The translations under genes and the position numbers were made by a program. A stretch of 64,000 nt of DNA from Acidimangrovimonas pyrenivorans (GTDB lineage: Bacteria; Pseudomonadota; Alphaproteobacteria; Rhodobacterales; Rhodobacteraceae), in contig NZ_JBHRSK010000018.1 in assembly GCF_042643245.1 (NCBI RefSeq), forward strand, positions 75,346-139,345, given 5' to 3'. Below the pieces are notes generated by a model. The model made no database searches. It was not told the DNA's origin and saw only the letters and a program-made list of their open reading frames with translations. Of the stretch, positions 30,984 through 42,659 are shown one piece after another (the first letter of the stretch is position 1; each line of letters starts with the position of its first letter).

Positions 30984-31591
30984 TGACAGTGAAGACACTG
31001 ACCGACATTGCTATCGCCTTGGCAGCAGTCTTCGGTTCGTTCACTGCGTGGAAGGGACTGACGATCTGGCGAGAACAAAATGTCTGGCAAGAAGACAACA
31101 ATCTGGCCAGACGGCTTCTGATCGCGCTCTACCAGTATCGCGATTCAATCTACTCCGTTCGTCATCCCGCGATGGCCGTCTCTGAGATGGAGCTTGATGT
31201 TGGCGATCCACCTGACTTGCCGGAGGATAAGAAGCGGTCCCGAGGGGTCATCTTGGCGTATTCTCGCAGATGGGAGCGTCACCTCCCTCAACGCAATGAA
31301 CTTGATGCGCTTCTGATAGAGGCTGATGCAGTTTGGGGGAAGAAGCTTTCAGAAATGGCTGAGCCGCTCAAGCTCCTTGAGCATGAGCTTTATGCGTACA
31401 TCTGGCTATATCTCGACGCTCACTTCAGGGGAGCCCCCGAGCTAAGAGCACAGTTTCAGAAGATACTCGCGAGCAAGAGAGACATACTCTACGATACTAT
31501 GGACGAAGAGGATGAGTATCGAATTGATTTCAATAAGAAACTAGCGCCGCTCGAAGACTACTTAAGAACCAAGATGGGGCGGCAGAGATGA
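30980..31591 (+). CDS. Low-G+C membrane-anchored hypothetical protein inserted in the operon
   Basis: This protein of 203 residues has one N-terminal membrane helix (TDIAIALAAVFGSFTAWKG) and a helical cytoplasmic region with LARRLLIALYQYRDSIYSVRHP and EHELYAYIWLYLDAHF. Base composition drops sharply compared with the flanking genes, to roughly half G+C by eye, with many A/T-ending codons (ATA, TTG, AGA, GAT). Yet it is joined with ATGA-type overlaps at both ends, so it did not break translation of the operon. It looks like a recently acquired gene. Similar single-helix orphan proteins occur sporadically in other bacteria; I cannot assign a function. ATG 30983 is an alternative start. Confidence 0.8.
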   Translation: MMTVKTLTDIAIALAAVFGSFTAWKGLTIWREQNVWQEDNNLARRLLIALYQYRDSIYSVRHPAMAVSEMELDVGDPPDLPEDKKRSRGVILAYSRRWERHLPQRNELDALLIEADAVWGKKLSEMAEPLKLLEHELYAYIWLYLDAHFRGAPELRAQFQKILASKRDILYDTMDEEDEYRIDFNKKLAPLEDYLRTKMGRQR

Positions 31592-32949
31592 AACGCCTGA
31601 TCGAAAGCGGGCTGATGTTCGGCAATCTGGTCGAGGTCTCGGCCCCGGCGCTGGTCGAGCGCTACAACCGGGCGCTGGAAATGTTGACCGGCAAGCGCAC
31701 CGCCCTGCCCGATTTCCATATCGACATCTCCGGCTATTCGCCCGAGATCGGCGACGAGCTGGGCGACGATCTCTACCTCAACCCGAACGGCTGCAACCGC
31801 CAGTTCATCCTGCTGACCACGGCGCAGAAATCGGCGCCGCTGCTCAACGTCAAGTTCTCGACCGCCCGCACCATCCTGCGCAGGTTCATCGAGGAGAACG
31901 AGGCCCAGCTCTTCGCCCTCACCGCCCGCGACGCGGTGGCGGGCGAGCTGCAAAACTCGGTCTACGAGGTCTCGACCCCGGCGCGGCTGTTCGACATCCG
32001 CCGGGTGACGGTCGAGGCCGACACGCTGGGCGGCACGGTCAAGGACGCGGCCCGGCTGGCCGAGAGGATCGAGCGGTTCCGGACCGAGCCGGACGGCTGG
32101 CGCGACGACGTGCTGATCGCGCAGATGATCGGGCTGGCCAAGAAGACCGGCGACGTGACCCGGTCGCCGGTCAGCCTGGCCCACATGTCCTTCGAGCAGG
32201 GCAATTTCTGGACCTCGCATTTCGGCGGGCTCTACATCTTCCGCGACACGCAAGTGCCGGGCGTCATCGCCGTCGGCGACAAGGCGGCGCTGGGGGAGCT
32301 ACCGGTGGCGCCGGTGCTGGGGCTGAGCGAACGCAACGCCATCGCCGACTGGCTCGACCGCAACGGGCTGGTCGAGCCGATCGTCCGGGCGCGCGGCGCC
32401 GACGCGGCGGCAATCCTGCGCCAGAAGATGGATTTCGTTCTGGTCGAGGCGGCCGAGAAACTTCAGGTCGACCTCGGCGCGATGACAAGGCGCGACCTGC
32501 ACCAGCTGGCCCGCCAGCTCGGCCCCGCCCTGCCCGAGGAATTCAAGGGGCTGGCGGCACTGTTGCGCTGGGTCGAGGGTGGCGGCGACTGGCCGCGCAT
32601 CACCTCGGCCCACCCGGCCTATTTCTACACCCTGCGCGCCCGCAACCATGCCGACCGCGACCTGGTCAACATGGCTCTGGCCGAGCTGGCGCCGATGGAT
32701 GTCCGGCAACTGTTCATCTGCCACAAGGCCCTGTTCTACCGGCTCTATTCCGGCTGGTCCGAGGCCAAGCGCGGCTATGTCGTCGATTTCCTGAGCCGCG
32801 AATACCAGGTCGACAAGGCCGGGGCGCGGGCGGCGCTGTTTGGCCCCGAACCCGGCATGGACGAGGCCGAGCGCCCGGCCCCGCGCGCCAGCCGCGACCT
32901 GGTCACCCTGGTCGGGCCCTGGGGCGCGGTGCGGAGGAACGCGCCATGA
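31588..32949 (+). CDS. DUF6638-like conserved protein of the AAA+ operon
   Basis: This soluble protein of 453 residues opens with MKRLIESGLMFGNLVEVSAP and includes LPDFHIDISGYSPEIGDELGDDLYLNPNGCNRQFILLTT, a pattern I associate with the DUF6638 family of Rhodobacterales (remembered, not searched). No catalytic motif is recognised. A Cys-containing QLFICHKALFYRLYSG segment lies near residue 375. ATGA overlaps connect it to the low-G+C gene upstream and to the small membrane-protein gene downstream. It is the largest non-ATPase component of the operon. Confidence 0.75.
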   Translation: MKRLIESGLMFGNLVEVSAPALVERYNRALEMLTGKRTALPDFHIDISGYSPEIGDELGDDLYLNPNGCNRQFILLTTAQKSAPLLNVKFSTARTILRRFIEENEAQLFALTARDAVAGELQNSVYEVSTPARLFDIRRVTVEADTLGGTVKDAARLAERIERFRTEPDGWRDDVLIAQMIGLAKKTGDVTRSPVSLAHMSFEQGNFWTSHFGGLYIFRDTQVPGVIAVGDKAALGELPVAPVLGLSERNAIADWLDRNGLVEPIVRARGADAAAILRQKMDFVLVEAAEKLQVDLGAMTRRDLHQLARQLGPALPEEFKGLAALLRWVEGGGDWPRITSAHPAYFYTLRARNHADRDLVNMALAELAPMDVRQLFICHKALFYRLYSGWSEAKRGYVVDFLSREYQVDKAGARAALFGPEPGMDEAERPAPRASRDLVTLVGPWGAVRRNAP

Positions 32950-33221
32950 CCTTTCTGCGCCTGATCGTCGTCGGCTTCCTGGCGATGACGGTTTTCTATT
33001 GGCTGATCTCGGTCTATTCCCGGTCGCTGAGACGCGAGAAGCTCGAGAATCGCTGGGACGAGGACCCGCCGGAAGGGGCGGGCGAGGACGAGCGCGAGGC
33101 CTATATCGAGGCGGGGATGCGCGACTACGAGCACAGCCTGCGGCGCAAGCTGATCCTGCTGGTCTATGTCGTGCCGATCGTGGTGGTGGCGGTGATCGCC
33201 TATGTCGTAAACACGCAATAG
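32946..33221 (+). CDS. Small membrane protein with two helices
   Basis: This 91-residue protein has helix 1 at about residues 5–22 (RLIVVGFLAMTVFYWLIS) and helix 2 at about residues 68–88 (LILLVYVVPIVVVAVIAYVV). Between them is a charged acidic loop rich in Glu, Asp and Arg. No family is recognised. It overlaps the preceding gene by ATGA and is nine bases before the DUF1523-like gene. The charged loop may contact the soluble components. Confidence 0.72.
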   Translation: MTFLRLIVVGFLAMTVFYWLISVYSRSLRREKLENRWDEDPPEGAGEDEREAYIEAGMRDYEHSLRRKLILLVYVVPIVVVAVIAYVVNTQ

Positions 33222-33230
33222 GGGCGGCTG

Positions 33231-33911
33231 ATGGGACGCTATATCAAATGGGGGCTGATCGCCCTGGTCGTGCTGGTCGTCGGCGTGTTCCTGCAATACA
33301 CGCTGCTCTCGCATGACGTGGTGCGCATCACCAACACCTACAACCGGATCACCACGCTGGGCTCGATCAACCGGCTGTTCTATGCCTCGCCCGATGTCGG
33401 CACCAACGAAGGCACCACAACCCGAGACATCCGCTTCATCGAGGCGGTGCGCCCGAACGGCAAGGTCGTGGTCTACCGCAACGAGGATACCGGCTGGGTC
33501 TGGCCGCCCTATTTCAAATACGACAGCTCGAACCTGCAGGCCGAGGCCTCGGCGCTGAAGTCGAGCGCGGAGGCGCCCAAATGGGTGGTGGTGACGCGCT
33601 ATGGCTGGCGCATCCCCTTCCTGACGATCTTTCCCAACGCGATCGCGGTGAAGCAGGTGGCCTCGCCCGATGTGCGGATCGTCCCCTGGGTCAATATCCT
33701 GGTGCTGCTGGTGCTCGCCGGGCTGCTGTTCCTGCTGTGGCGGATGTGGGCCCAGTTCCGCGAGCGCACCATCGAGCCGCTGATCGTCGATGTCGAGGAG
33801 GCCTGGGACCGGGTCGACAGCCGCGCCGACATGGCGCGGCGGGACGCCAGGGGGATCTGGGGCCGGTTCAAGGCCTGGCTCGACACCTGGCGCGGCAAGC
33901 CGCGGAAATAG
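33231..33911 (+). CDS. DUF1523 family membrane protein
   Basis: This protein of 226 residues has an N-terminal helix (about residues 5–25), a periplasmic-type domain starting HDVVRITNTYNRITT with VVVYRNEDTGWVWPPYFKYD, a second helix at about residues 152–170 (ILVLLVLAGLLFLLWRM) and a basic cytoplasmic tail. The opening and the 'DVVRI' motif fit DUF1523, a family of unknown function that I know mainly from alphaproteobacteria. It is the last gene of the operon and is followed by a hairpin-tail repeat. Confidence 0.8.
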   Translation: MGRYIKWGLIALVVLVVGVFLQYTLLSHDVVRITNTYNRITTLGSINRLFYASPDVGTNEGTTTRDIRFIEAVRPNGKVVVYRNEDTGWVWPPYFKYDSSNLQAEASALKSSAEAPKWVVVTRYGWRIPFLTIFPNAIAVKQVASPDVRIVPWVNILVLLVLAGLLFLLWRMWAQFRERTIEPLIVDVEEAWDRVDSRADMARRDARGIWGRFKAWLDTWRGKPRK

Positions 33912-33959
33912 GCCGGCGCGATCCGTCCCCGCGGCATCGCCTGGCCCCGGGGCGGGAGC

Positions 33960-34011
33960 GAGGGGCTGTCTGCCCCTCGCGCTCCCCGAGAGTATTTTCG
34001 CAAAGAAGAAA
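33960..34011 (+). repeat. Hairpin-tail repeat, copy D
   Basis: A hairpin GAGGGGC-TGTCT-GCCCCTC (33960–33978) is followed by CCCCGAGAGTATTTTCGC-AAAGAAGAA (about 33984–34010). It lies downstream of the AAA+ operon on the same strand and may mark its 3' end. Confidence 0.7.
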
Positions 34012-34044
34012 AGAGGGGCTTCCGGACCTCTGGGCGGGCAATGG

Positions 34045-34070
34045 AAAAAGGGGCGCGATCAGCGCGCCCC
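34045..34070 (-). terminator. Rho-independent terminator after lpd
   Basis: Read on the minus strand, the stem GGGGCGCG/CGCGCCCC (34070–34063 with 34057–34050) has a five-base loop and is followed by TTTTT (34049–34045). It lies 26 bases after the lpd stop and ends the TCA-cycle cluster. Confidence 0.85.
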
Positions 34071-34095
34071 CTGCATTGTTTTCCTATTCCCCGGC

Positions 34096-35484
34096 TCAGG
34101 CGTGGATCGGGCCGTCGCCGCAGGCCAGCGCGGCTTCGCGCACGGCTTCCGAGCAGGTCGGGTGGGCGTGGCAGGTGCGGGCGATGTCCTCGGCGGCGGC
34201 GCCGAATTCCATCGCGACGCAGATCTCGTGGATCATCTCGCCGGCGCCGGGGCCGATGATATGGGCGCCCAGCACCCGGTCGGTCTCCTTGTCGGCGAGG
34301 ATCTTGACGAAGCCCTCGCCGGCGAACATGGCCTTGGCGCGGGCGTTGCCCATGAAGCTGAACTTGCCGACCTTGTAGGCGCGGCCGGCGGCCTTGAGGC
34401 TGTCCTCGGTCTCGCCGACGCTGGCGACTTCCGGCGCGGTGTAGATCACACCGGGGATGACGCCGTAATTGACGTGGCCGTGCTGGCCGGCGATCACCTC
34501 GGCCACCGCCATGCCCTCGTCCTCGGCCTTGTGGGCCAGCATCGGGCCGGGCACCGCGTCGCCGATGGCGTAGATGCCGTCGACCGTGGTCCGCCAGCGG
34601 GCATCGACCTCGATCTGGCCGCGCTGGGTGGTCTTGACGCCCAGCGCGTCGAGGCCGAGCCCGTCGGTATAGGGCTTGCGGCCAGTGGCGAGCAGGACGC
34701 AATCGGCGTCGAGCACGTGCTCGCTGTCATCCTTGCGCAGCTTGTAGCTCACCTTGGCCTTGTTGCGCGACACGCTGGTGCCCTGGACTGCGGCGCCGGT
34801 GACGATGTTCAGCCCCTGCTTCTTGAGCGTGCGCTGGAAGGTGCGGGCGACCTCGGCATCGGCACCGGGGATCAGCGCGTCGAGGAACTCGACCACGGTG
34901 ACCGAGCTGCCGAGCCGGGCATAGACCGAGCCCAGTTCGAGCCCGATCACGCCGCCGCCGATCACCACCATCGTTTTCGGCACCTTCGGCAGGCTGAGCG
35001 CGCCGGTCGAGGTGACGACGACCTTCTCGTCGATCTCGACGCCGGGCAGCGAGGCGGGCTCGGACCCGGTGGCGATGACGATGTTCTTCGCCTCGTGGAC
35101 CTCGTCGCCGACCTTGACCTTGCCGGCCGCGGGGATCGAGCCCCAGCCCTTGAGCCAGTCGATCTTGTTCTTCTTGAACAGGAACTCGATGCCCTTGGTG
35201 TTCTGGGCGACGGTGTCGTCCTTGTAGGCCTGCATCTGCGCCCAGTCGACGGAGGGCGACTTGCCCTTGAGGCCCATGGTAGCGAAGTTGTGCTCGGCCT
35301 CGTGCAGCATGTGGCTGGCATGCAGCAGCGCCTTGGACGGGATGCAGCCGACATTCAGGCAGGTGCCGCCCAGGGTCTCGCGCGCCTCGACACAGGCGGT
35401 CTTGAGCCCGAGCTGGGCGCAGCGGATGGCGCAGACATAGCCCCCCGGGCCGCCGCCGATCACGATCACATCATAGCTTGCCAT
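34096..35484 (-). CDS. lpd: Dihydrolipoyl dehydrogenase (E3)
   Basis: E3 of the 2-oxoglutarate dehydrogenase complex reoxidises dihydrolipoyl groups with NAD+. It has 462 residues. The FAD motif is VIVIGGGPGGYVCAI; the redox disulfide is in GGTCLNVGCIPSK (Cys42, Cys47); NAD binding is VVIGGGVIGLELGS; the active His-Glu pair is in CHAHPTCSEAV. AAAGGAGG lies five bases before ATG 35484; ATG 35487 directly precedes it and is less well spaced. It is the last gene of the minus-strand TCA cluster, with two small membrane-protein genes between it and odhB. Confidence 0.95.
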   Translation of the reverse strand: MASYDVIVIGGGPGGYVCAIRCAQLGLKTACVEARETLGGTCLNVGCIPSKALLHASHMLHEAEHNFATMGLKGKSPSVDWAQMQAYKDDTVAQNTKGIEFLFKKNKIDWLKGWGSIPAAGKVKVGDEVHEAKNIVIATGSEPASLPGVEIDEKVVVTSTGALSLPKVPKTMVVIGGGVIGLELGSVYARLGSSVTVVEFLDALIPGADAEVARTFQRTLKKQGLNIVTGAAVQGTSVSRNKAKVSYKLRKDDSEHVLDADCVLLATGRKPYTDGLGLDALGVKTTQRGQIEVDARWRTTVDGIYAIGDAVPGPMLAHKAEDEGMAVAEVIAGQHGHVNYGVIPGVIYTAPEVASVGETEDSLKAAGRAYKVGKFSFMGNARAKAMFAGEGFVKILADKETDRVLGAHIIGPGAGEMIHEICVAMEFGAAAEDIARTCHAHPTCSEAVREAALACGDGPIHA

Positions 35485-35542
35485 CATGGCCTCCTTTGGA
35501 ATTCGGGTTCAGCGCGCCGCGGCCGGGCGCGGGAAATTGCGG

Positions 35543-35971
35543 TCATTGCAGCGCCTCGCCCGGCGGGCGGCGCAGGATCAGCTCGGCCAGCACCAGCAGC
35601 AGCAGGCCGGGCGCAAGCGCGAGCAAGGTGTCGGCCCAGGCCGGCAGCAGCGCGTCCAGCGCCACCCGGACCGGGGCGAAGAGGCGGATCATCCCCGACA
35701 GGTGATAGACCGCCGAGAGGAAGATCACGCCCATCACCACGGTGCGGGCCAGCGCGCCCTCGAACTCGGGCAGGCGGAAGCGGCGCTTGGCGGCCAGCCG
35801 GCGCAGCAGCCCCAGCCCGGCCAGGGCCGCCAGCACCGCCACCAGCACCAGCCCGTCGGCCTCCAGCGGTCCCGGCACCGGCAGCCCGGCCAGCCCCATC
35901 TCGAAGACGGTGGCGGCAAGCGCGGCAAGCGCGGTGATCTGGGTCAGGCGGCAGAGCTGTCGGGCGGACAT
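35543..35971 (-). CDS. Four-helix membrane protein of unknown function
   Basis: This 142-residue protein has about four hydrophobic helices (residues about 10–28, 40–58, 75–97 and 112–134). Between helices 2 and 3 is a basic loop RRLAAKRRFRLPEFEGA, followed by VVMGVIFLSAVYHLSGMIRL. I do not recognise the family. It lies eight bases after the MAPEG gene and 58 bases before lpd, inside the TCA-cycle cluster, but no functional link to the enzymes is evident. Confidence 0.65.
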   Translation of the reverse strand: MSARQLCRLTQITALAALAATVFEMGLAGLPVPGPLEADGLVLVAVLAALAGLGLLRRLAAKRRFRLPEFEGALARTVVMGVIFLSAVYHLSGMIRLFAPVRVALDALLPAWADTLLALAPGLLLLVLAELILRRPPGEALQ

Positions 35972-35979
35972 GGGCGGGC

Positions 35980-36381
35980 TCAGACGGAAGCGAACAGCGA
36001 CAGGATGTAGAGGCCGATGGTCGTGGCGAAGCCGGCCAGCCACAGCAGGGTGCGGATGCCGACCAGGTTGAAGACATAGGCCGGGACGTAGAGGACGCGG
36101 GCGATCAGGAAGACCTGGGCGCAGATCAGCGTCAGGTGGGACGAGGCGTCCTTGGCGAAGACCAGCAGCACCGCCGGCGCGAAGAGCGCCATCGCCGTCA
36201 CCGAGTTGGTCAGCGCCCGGTCGAGCCGGCCGACCATGCCTTCGAGCGTGCGCTTCTCGTCGCGCGAGGACAGCAGGTAGCCCATGTCGAACTGGGTCGC
36301 GGCGCCGGTGACCTGGGCCAGCAGCGTGAGGCAGACGAAGAGGCCGTAGAGGGCGAGGATGTCGAGTTCACTGGAGAACAT
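35980..36381 (-). CDS. MAPEG family membrane protein
   Basis: The protein has 133 residues and four helices. It matches the MAPEG pattern of prokaryotic members: a first helix LALYGLFVCLTLLAQ, the conserved stretch GRLDRALTNSVTAMALFAPAVLL after a charged loop, and ARVLYVPAYVFNLVGIRTLLWLAG near the end. Bacterial MAPEG proteins of this class are mostly uncharacterised; some have glutathione-linked activity. It is separated from odhB by about 205 bp that includes a degenerate hairpin-tail repeat. Confidence 0.82.
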   Translation of the reverse strand: MFSSELDILALYGLFVCLTLLAQVTGAATQFDMGYLLSSRDEKRTLEGMVGRLDRALTNSVTAMALFAPAVLLVFAKDASSHLTLICAQVFLIARVLYVPAYVFNLVGIRTLLWLAGFATTIGLYILSLFASV

Positions 36382-36520
36382 GGGCGGGCCTTTCAGGCTG
36401 GGACGGTATCTGGCTGGATTCTAGCACGAAATCGGCCGGTGTCGCCCCCGGTCGGGATCGGGGGAGGGGACCGTCCGCCCCCTCTTCGCGCTTCCTGCTT
36501 CGCTTGGTGGCGCGCACTCA

Positions 36521-36550
36521 CCCCCGAGGATGATTGGACCGAGAGCAAGG
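36521..36550 (+). repeat. Hairpin-tail repeat, copy E (degenerate)
   Basis: The stretch CCCCCGAGGATGATTGG…GAGCAAGG resembles the tail of the hairpin-tail repeat but no clean GC hairpin precedes it. Confidence 0.35.
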
Positions 36551-36586
36551 GGGCGGGCTGACATCGGCGGCCCTCCCCCGACTCAC

Positions 36587-38104
36587 TCACAGATCCATCA
36601 GCAGGCGGCGCGGATCCTCAAGCGCCTCCTTGACGCGGACGAGGAAGGTGACCGCGCCCTTGCCGTCGACGATGCGGTGGTCGTAGCTCAGCGCCAGATA
36701 CATCATCGGCCGGATCACGATCTCGCCACCGACGACCATCGGCCGTTCCTGGATCTTGTGCATGCCCAGGATGCCCGATTGCGGCGGGTTGAGGATCGGC
36801 GAGGACATCAGCGAGCCGTAGACGCCGCCGTTCGAGATGGTGAAGCTGCCGCCCTGCATCTCGGCCATCGACAGCTTGCCGTCGCGGGCGCGGGCGCCCA
36901 GTTCGGCGATCTTCTTCTCGATCGCGGCAAAGCCCATCTGGTCGGCGTCGCGCACCACCGGCACGACGAGGCCCGAGGGCGTGCCCACCGCCACGCCCAT
37001 GTGGACGTAGTTCTTGTAGACGACGTCGGTGCCGTCGATCTCGGCATTGACCTCGGGAACTTCCTTGAGCGCGTGGCAGCAGGCCTTCACGAAGAAGGAC
37101 ATGAAGCCCAGCTTGACGCCGTGCTTCTTCTCGAACTGGCCCTTGTACTCGTTGCGCAGGTCCATGATCGCCTTCATGTCCACCTCGTTATAGGTGGTCA
37201 GCATGGCGGCGGTGTTCTGCGCGTCCTTGAGGCGGCGGGCGATGGTCTGGCGCAGCCGGGTCATCCGCACCCGCTCTTCGCGGGCGGCGTCGCCGGCCGG
37301 GACCGGGGCGCGCGGCGCGGCGGCCGGGGCCGGGGCGGCGGCAGGCGCCGGCGCCGAGGCGGCAGCGGCCAGCGCCTTCTGCACGTCCTCTTTCATGATC
37401 CGACCGTCGCGGCCGGTGCCGGTGACGGCGTCGGGCGACAGGTTGTTGTCGGCCATCAGCTTCTTGGCCGAGGGCGCATCCTCGACATCGCCCCGGGCCG
37501 GGGCGGCCGAGGTCGCGGCCTCGGGGGCCGACGGGGCGGCCGGCGCGGCGGCGGCAACGCTGCCGTCGGCCGAGATCACCGCCAGCTTGGCGGCGGCGGC
37601 GACGGTCGTGCCCTCGGGCGCAACGATCTCGGCCAGGACGCCGGCGGCGGGCGACGGCACCTCGACCGAGACCTTGTCGGTTTCCAGCTCGCACAGCATC
37701 TCGTCCTGGGCCACGGCATCGCCGACCTGCTTGAACCAGGTCGCGACGGTCGCCTCGGAGACGCTTTCGCCCAGCGTCGGCACCATCACGTCGACGGCCT
37801 TGCCCTTGCCCGCCTCGGCGCCGGCTTCGGCGGCCTTCTCCGGCGCCGGCTGCCCGGCACCGGCGCCGGCCTCGCCGATCTGCGCCAGCAGGGCGTTGAC
37901 GCCGACAGTGGCGCCTTCCTCGGCCACCACCTCGGCCAGCACGCCGGCGGCCGGGCTGGGAACCTCGACCGTCACCTTGTCGGTCTCGAGCTCGCACAGC
38001 ATCTCGTCCACCGCCACGGCATCGCCGGGCTTCTTGAACCAGGTGGCGACGGTCGCTTCTGAGACGCTTTCGCCCAGCGTCGGAACGCGAACTTCGGTTG
38101 CCAT
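36587..38104 (-). CDS. odhB: Dihydrolipoyllysine succinyltransferase (E2) with two lipoyl domains
   Basis: This core component of the 2-oxoglutarate dehydrogenase complex has 505 residues, longer than E. coli SucB (about 405). It carries two nearly identical lipoyl domains, each with the lipoylated Lys in ELETDKV/S (about residues 43 and 145), joined by Ala/Glu-rich linkers. A peripheral-subunit-binding domain follows (APSAKKLMADNNLSPDAVTG). The catalytic domain ends with LSYDHRIVDGKGAV, including the active His and Asp. The start lies four bases after the sucA stop. Confidence 0.95.
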   Translation of the reverse strand: MATEVRVPTLGESVSEATVATWFKKPGDAVAVDEMLCELETDKVTVEVPSPAAGVLAEVVAEEGATVGVNALLAQIGEAGAGAGQPAPEKAAEAGAEAGKGKAVDVMVPTLGESVSEATVATWFKQVGDAVAQDEMLCELETDKVSVEVPSPAAGVLAEIVAPEGTTVAAAAKLAVISADGSVAAAAPAAPSAPEAATSAAPARGDVEDAPSAKKLMADNNLSPDAVTGTGRDGRIMKEDVQKALAAAASAPAPAAAPAPAAAPRAPVPAGDAAREERVRMTRLRQTIARRLKDAQNTAAMLTTYNEVDMKAIMDLRNEYKGQFEKKHGVKLGFMSFFVKACCHALKEVPEVNAEIDGTDVVYKNYVHMGVAVGTPSGLVVPVVRDADQMGFAAIEKKIAELGARARDGKLSMAEMQGGSFTISNGGVYGSLMSSPILNPPQSGILGMHKIQERPMVVGGEIVIRPMMYLALSYDHRIVDGKGAVTFLVRVKEALEDPRRLLMDL

Positions 38105-38108
38105 TCTC

Positions 38109-41068
<2,960 letters not shown>

Positions 41069-41072
<4 letters not shown>

Positions 41073-41605
41073 GGGGATACCTCGGATGGGTTGGGACCGT
41101 ATTCGTTGGGAAAGGGTTGCGAGGGCCGGGTCAGCCACCACAGCACCAGGAAGGGGGACAGGATCAGCACCAGCACTGCCAGGCCAAGGATCACCCCCGC
41201 CAGACCGGTCAGCTCGGGACCGCCGCCGCCCATATAGGGAAAGCCGCCGGCGAGAAAGACATACATGCTGATCCCGACCATCACGATGAAGGGATAGAGC
41301 AGATACAGGCCCGAGCGGCCGGTGTCGTGCATCCGCCGCCAGCCCGCGGCCAGCGACGGCAGGAAGGTGGCCAGCGCGAAGAGCGCGCCCAGCGGCCCGT
41401 TGTCATGCGCCTCGAACCCGTATCGGCCGGGGCCGGTATGGGTCTGGAAACTGCCGGTGCCGAACAGGGCACTGTCGACGATGCCGGCCGCGATGGAGCC
41501 CAGGAAGCAGAACAGCGCGAACCACCAGAACTCGGGACGCGCGGCGCGCCCCGAGAAGGTGGCGTATTTGCGGAAACACGTTCTGATCGCGTCCGTGAAC
41601 CCCAT
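41069..41605 (-). CDS. DUF805 family inner-membrane protein
   Basis: This 178-residue membrane protein starts MGFTDAIRTCFRKYATFSGRAARPEFWWF, the DUF805 signature, and has WRRMHDTGRSGLYLLYPFI. About four helices are predicted. The extra segment between helices 1 and 2 (TGSFQTHTGPGRYGFE) and the PNEYGPNP tail are usual. The function of DUF805 is unknown. It sits between sucD and sucA and is translationally coupled to sucA by ATGA, so it is cotranscribed with TCA-cycle genes. Confidence 0.87.
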
Positions 41606-41621
41606 CGGGGGCGTCCTTTCC

Positions 41622-42503
41622 TCAGCCGATGGCCTTCAGCACCGCCTGGCCCAGCCCGGCCGGGCTGTCGGCGACGACGATGCCAGCCGATTTCATCGCT
41701 TCGATCTTGTCGTCGGCGCCGCCCTGGCCACCGGCGACGATAGCGCCGGCATGGCCCATGCGGCGGCCCGGAGGCGCCGTGCGGCCGGCGATGAAGCCGG
41801 CGACCGGCTTCTTGCGGCCGCGCTTGGCCTCGTCCTTGATGAACTGCGCCGCCTCTTCCTCGGCGGTGCCGCCGATCTCGCCGATCATGATGATCGACTC
41901 GGTCTCGTCATCGGCCAGGAACCATTCCAGCACGTCGATATGCTCGGTGCCCTTGATCGGGTCGCCGCCGATGCCGACGCAGGTCGACTGGCCCAGCCCG
42001 ACATCGGTGGTCTGCTTGACCGCCTCGTAGGTCAGCGTGCCCGAGCGCGAGACGACGCCGACCGAGCCGCGCTTGTGGATGTGGCCCGGCATGATGCCGA
42101 TCTTGCAGGCGTCGGGGGTGATGACGCCGGGGCAGTTCGGCCCGATCAGCACCGAGCTCGAATTGGCCAGCGCGCGCTTGACCTTCATCATGTCGAGCAC
42201 CGGGATGCCCTCGGTGATGCAGACGATCAGCTCCATCTCGGCGTCGATCGCCTCGAGGATCGAGTCGGCGGCAAACGGCGGCGGCACGTAGATCACCGAG
42301 GCGTTGGCCTCGGTCTTGGCCTTGGCCTCGTGCACCGAGTTGAAGACCGGCAGGTCGAGATGGCTCTGCCCGCCCTTGCCGGGGGTCACGCCGCCGACCA
42401 TCTTGGTGCCGTAGGCGATGGCCTGCTCGGTGTGGAACGTGCCCTGGCTGCCGGTCAGACCCTGGCAGATGACACGGGTATTTTCGTCGACGAGTACGGC
42501 CAT
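41622..42503 (-). CDS. sucD: Succinyl-CoA synthetase alpha subunit
   Basis: This protein has 293 residues. The CoA-binding Rossmann part contains VICQGLTGSQGTFHTEQAIAYG and GVTPGKGGQ. LIGPNCPGVI and GVVSRSGTLTYEA follow, and the phosphorylated His lies in GRRMGHAGAIV. With SucC it converts succinyl-CoA to succinate with substrate-level phosphorylation. AGGAGGG is well placed before ATG 42503. Confidence 0.96.
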   Translation of the reverse strand: MAVLVDENTRVICQGLTGSQGTFHTEQAIAYGTKMVGGVTPGKGGQSHLDLPVFNSVHEAKAKTEANASVIYVPPPFAADSILEAIDAEMELIVCITEGIPVLDMMKVKRALANSSSVLIGPNCPGVITPDACKIGIMPGHIHKRGSVGVVSRSGTLTYEAVKQTTDVGLGQSTCVGIGGDPIKGTEHIDVLEWFLADDETESIIMIGEIGGTAEEEAAQFIKDEAKRGRKKPVAGFIAGRTAPPGRRMGHAGAIVAGGQGGADDKIEAMKSAGIVVADSPAGLGQAVLKAIG

Positions 42504-42659
42504 AGGGCCCTCCTGATCTGTCTGTCCTGCGGGGCGCGCCGCGGGCGACGCGCGAAATTCACGGCTGAGTTCATCACCGCCCCGCCGCCGCGGGGCGGCG
42601 GGCCGTCTAGGTCATGGGCGGGTCGTGCAGCCGTCACGCCCCGCCGAAGAGCGTGCCGC

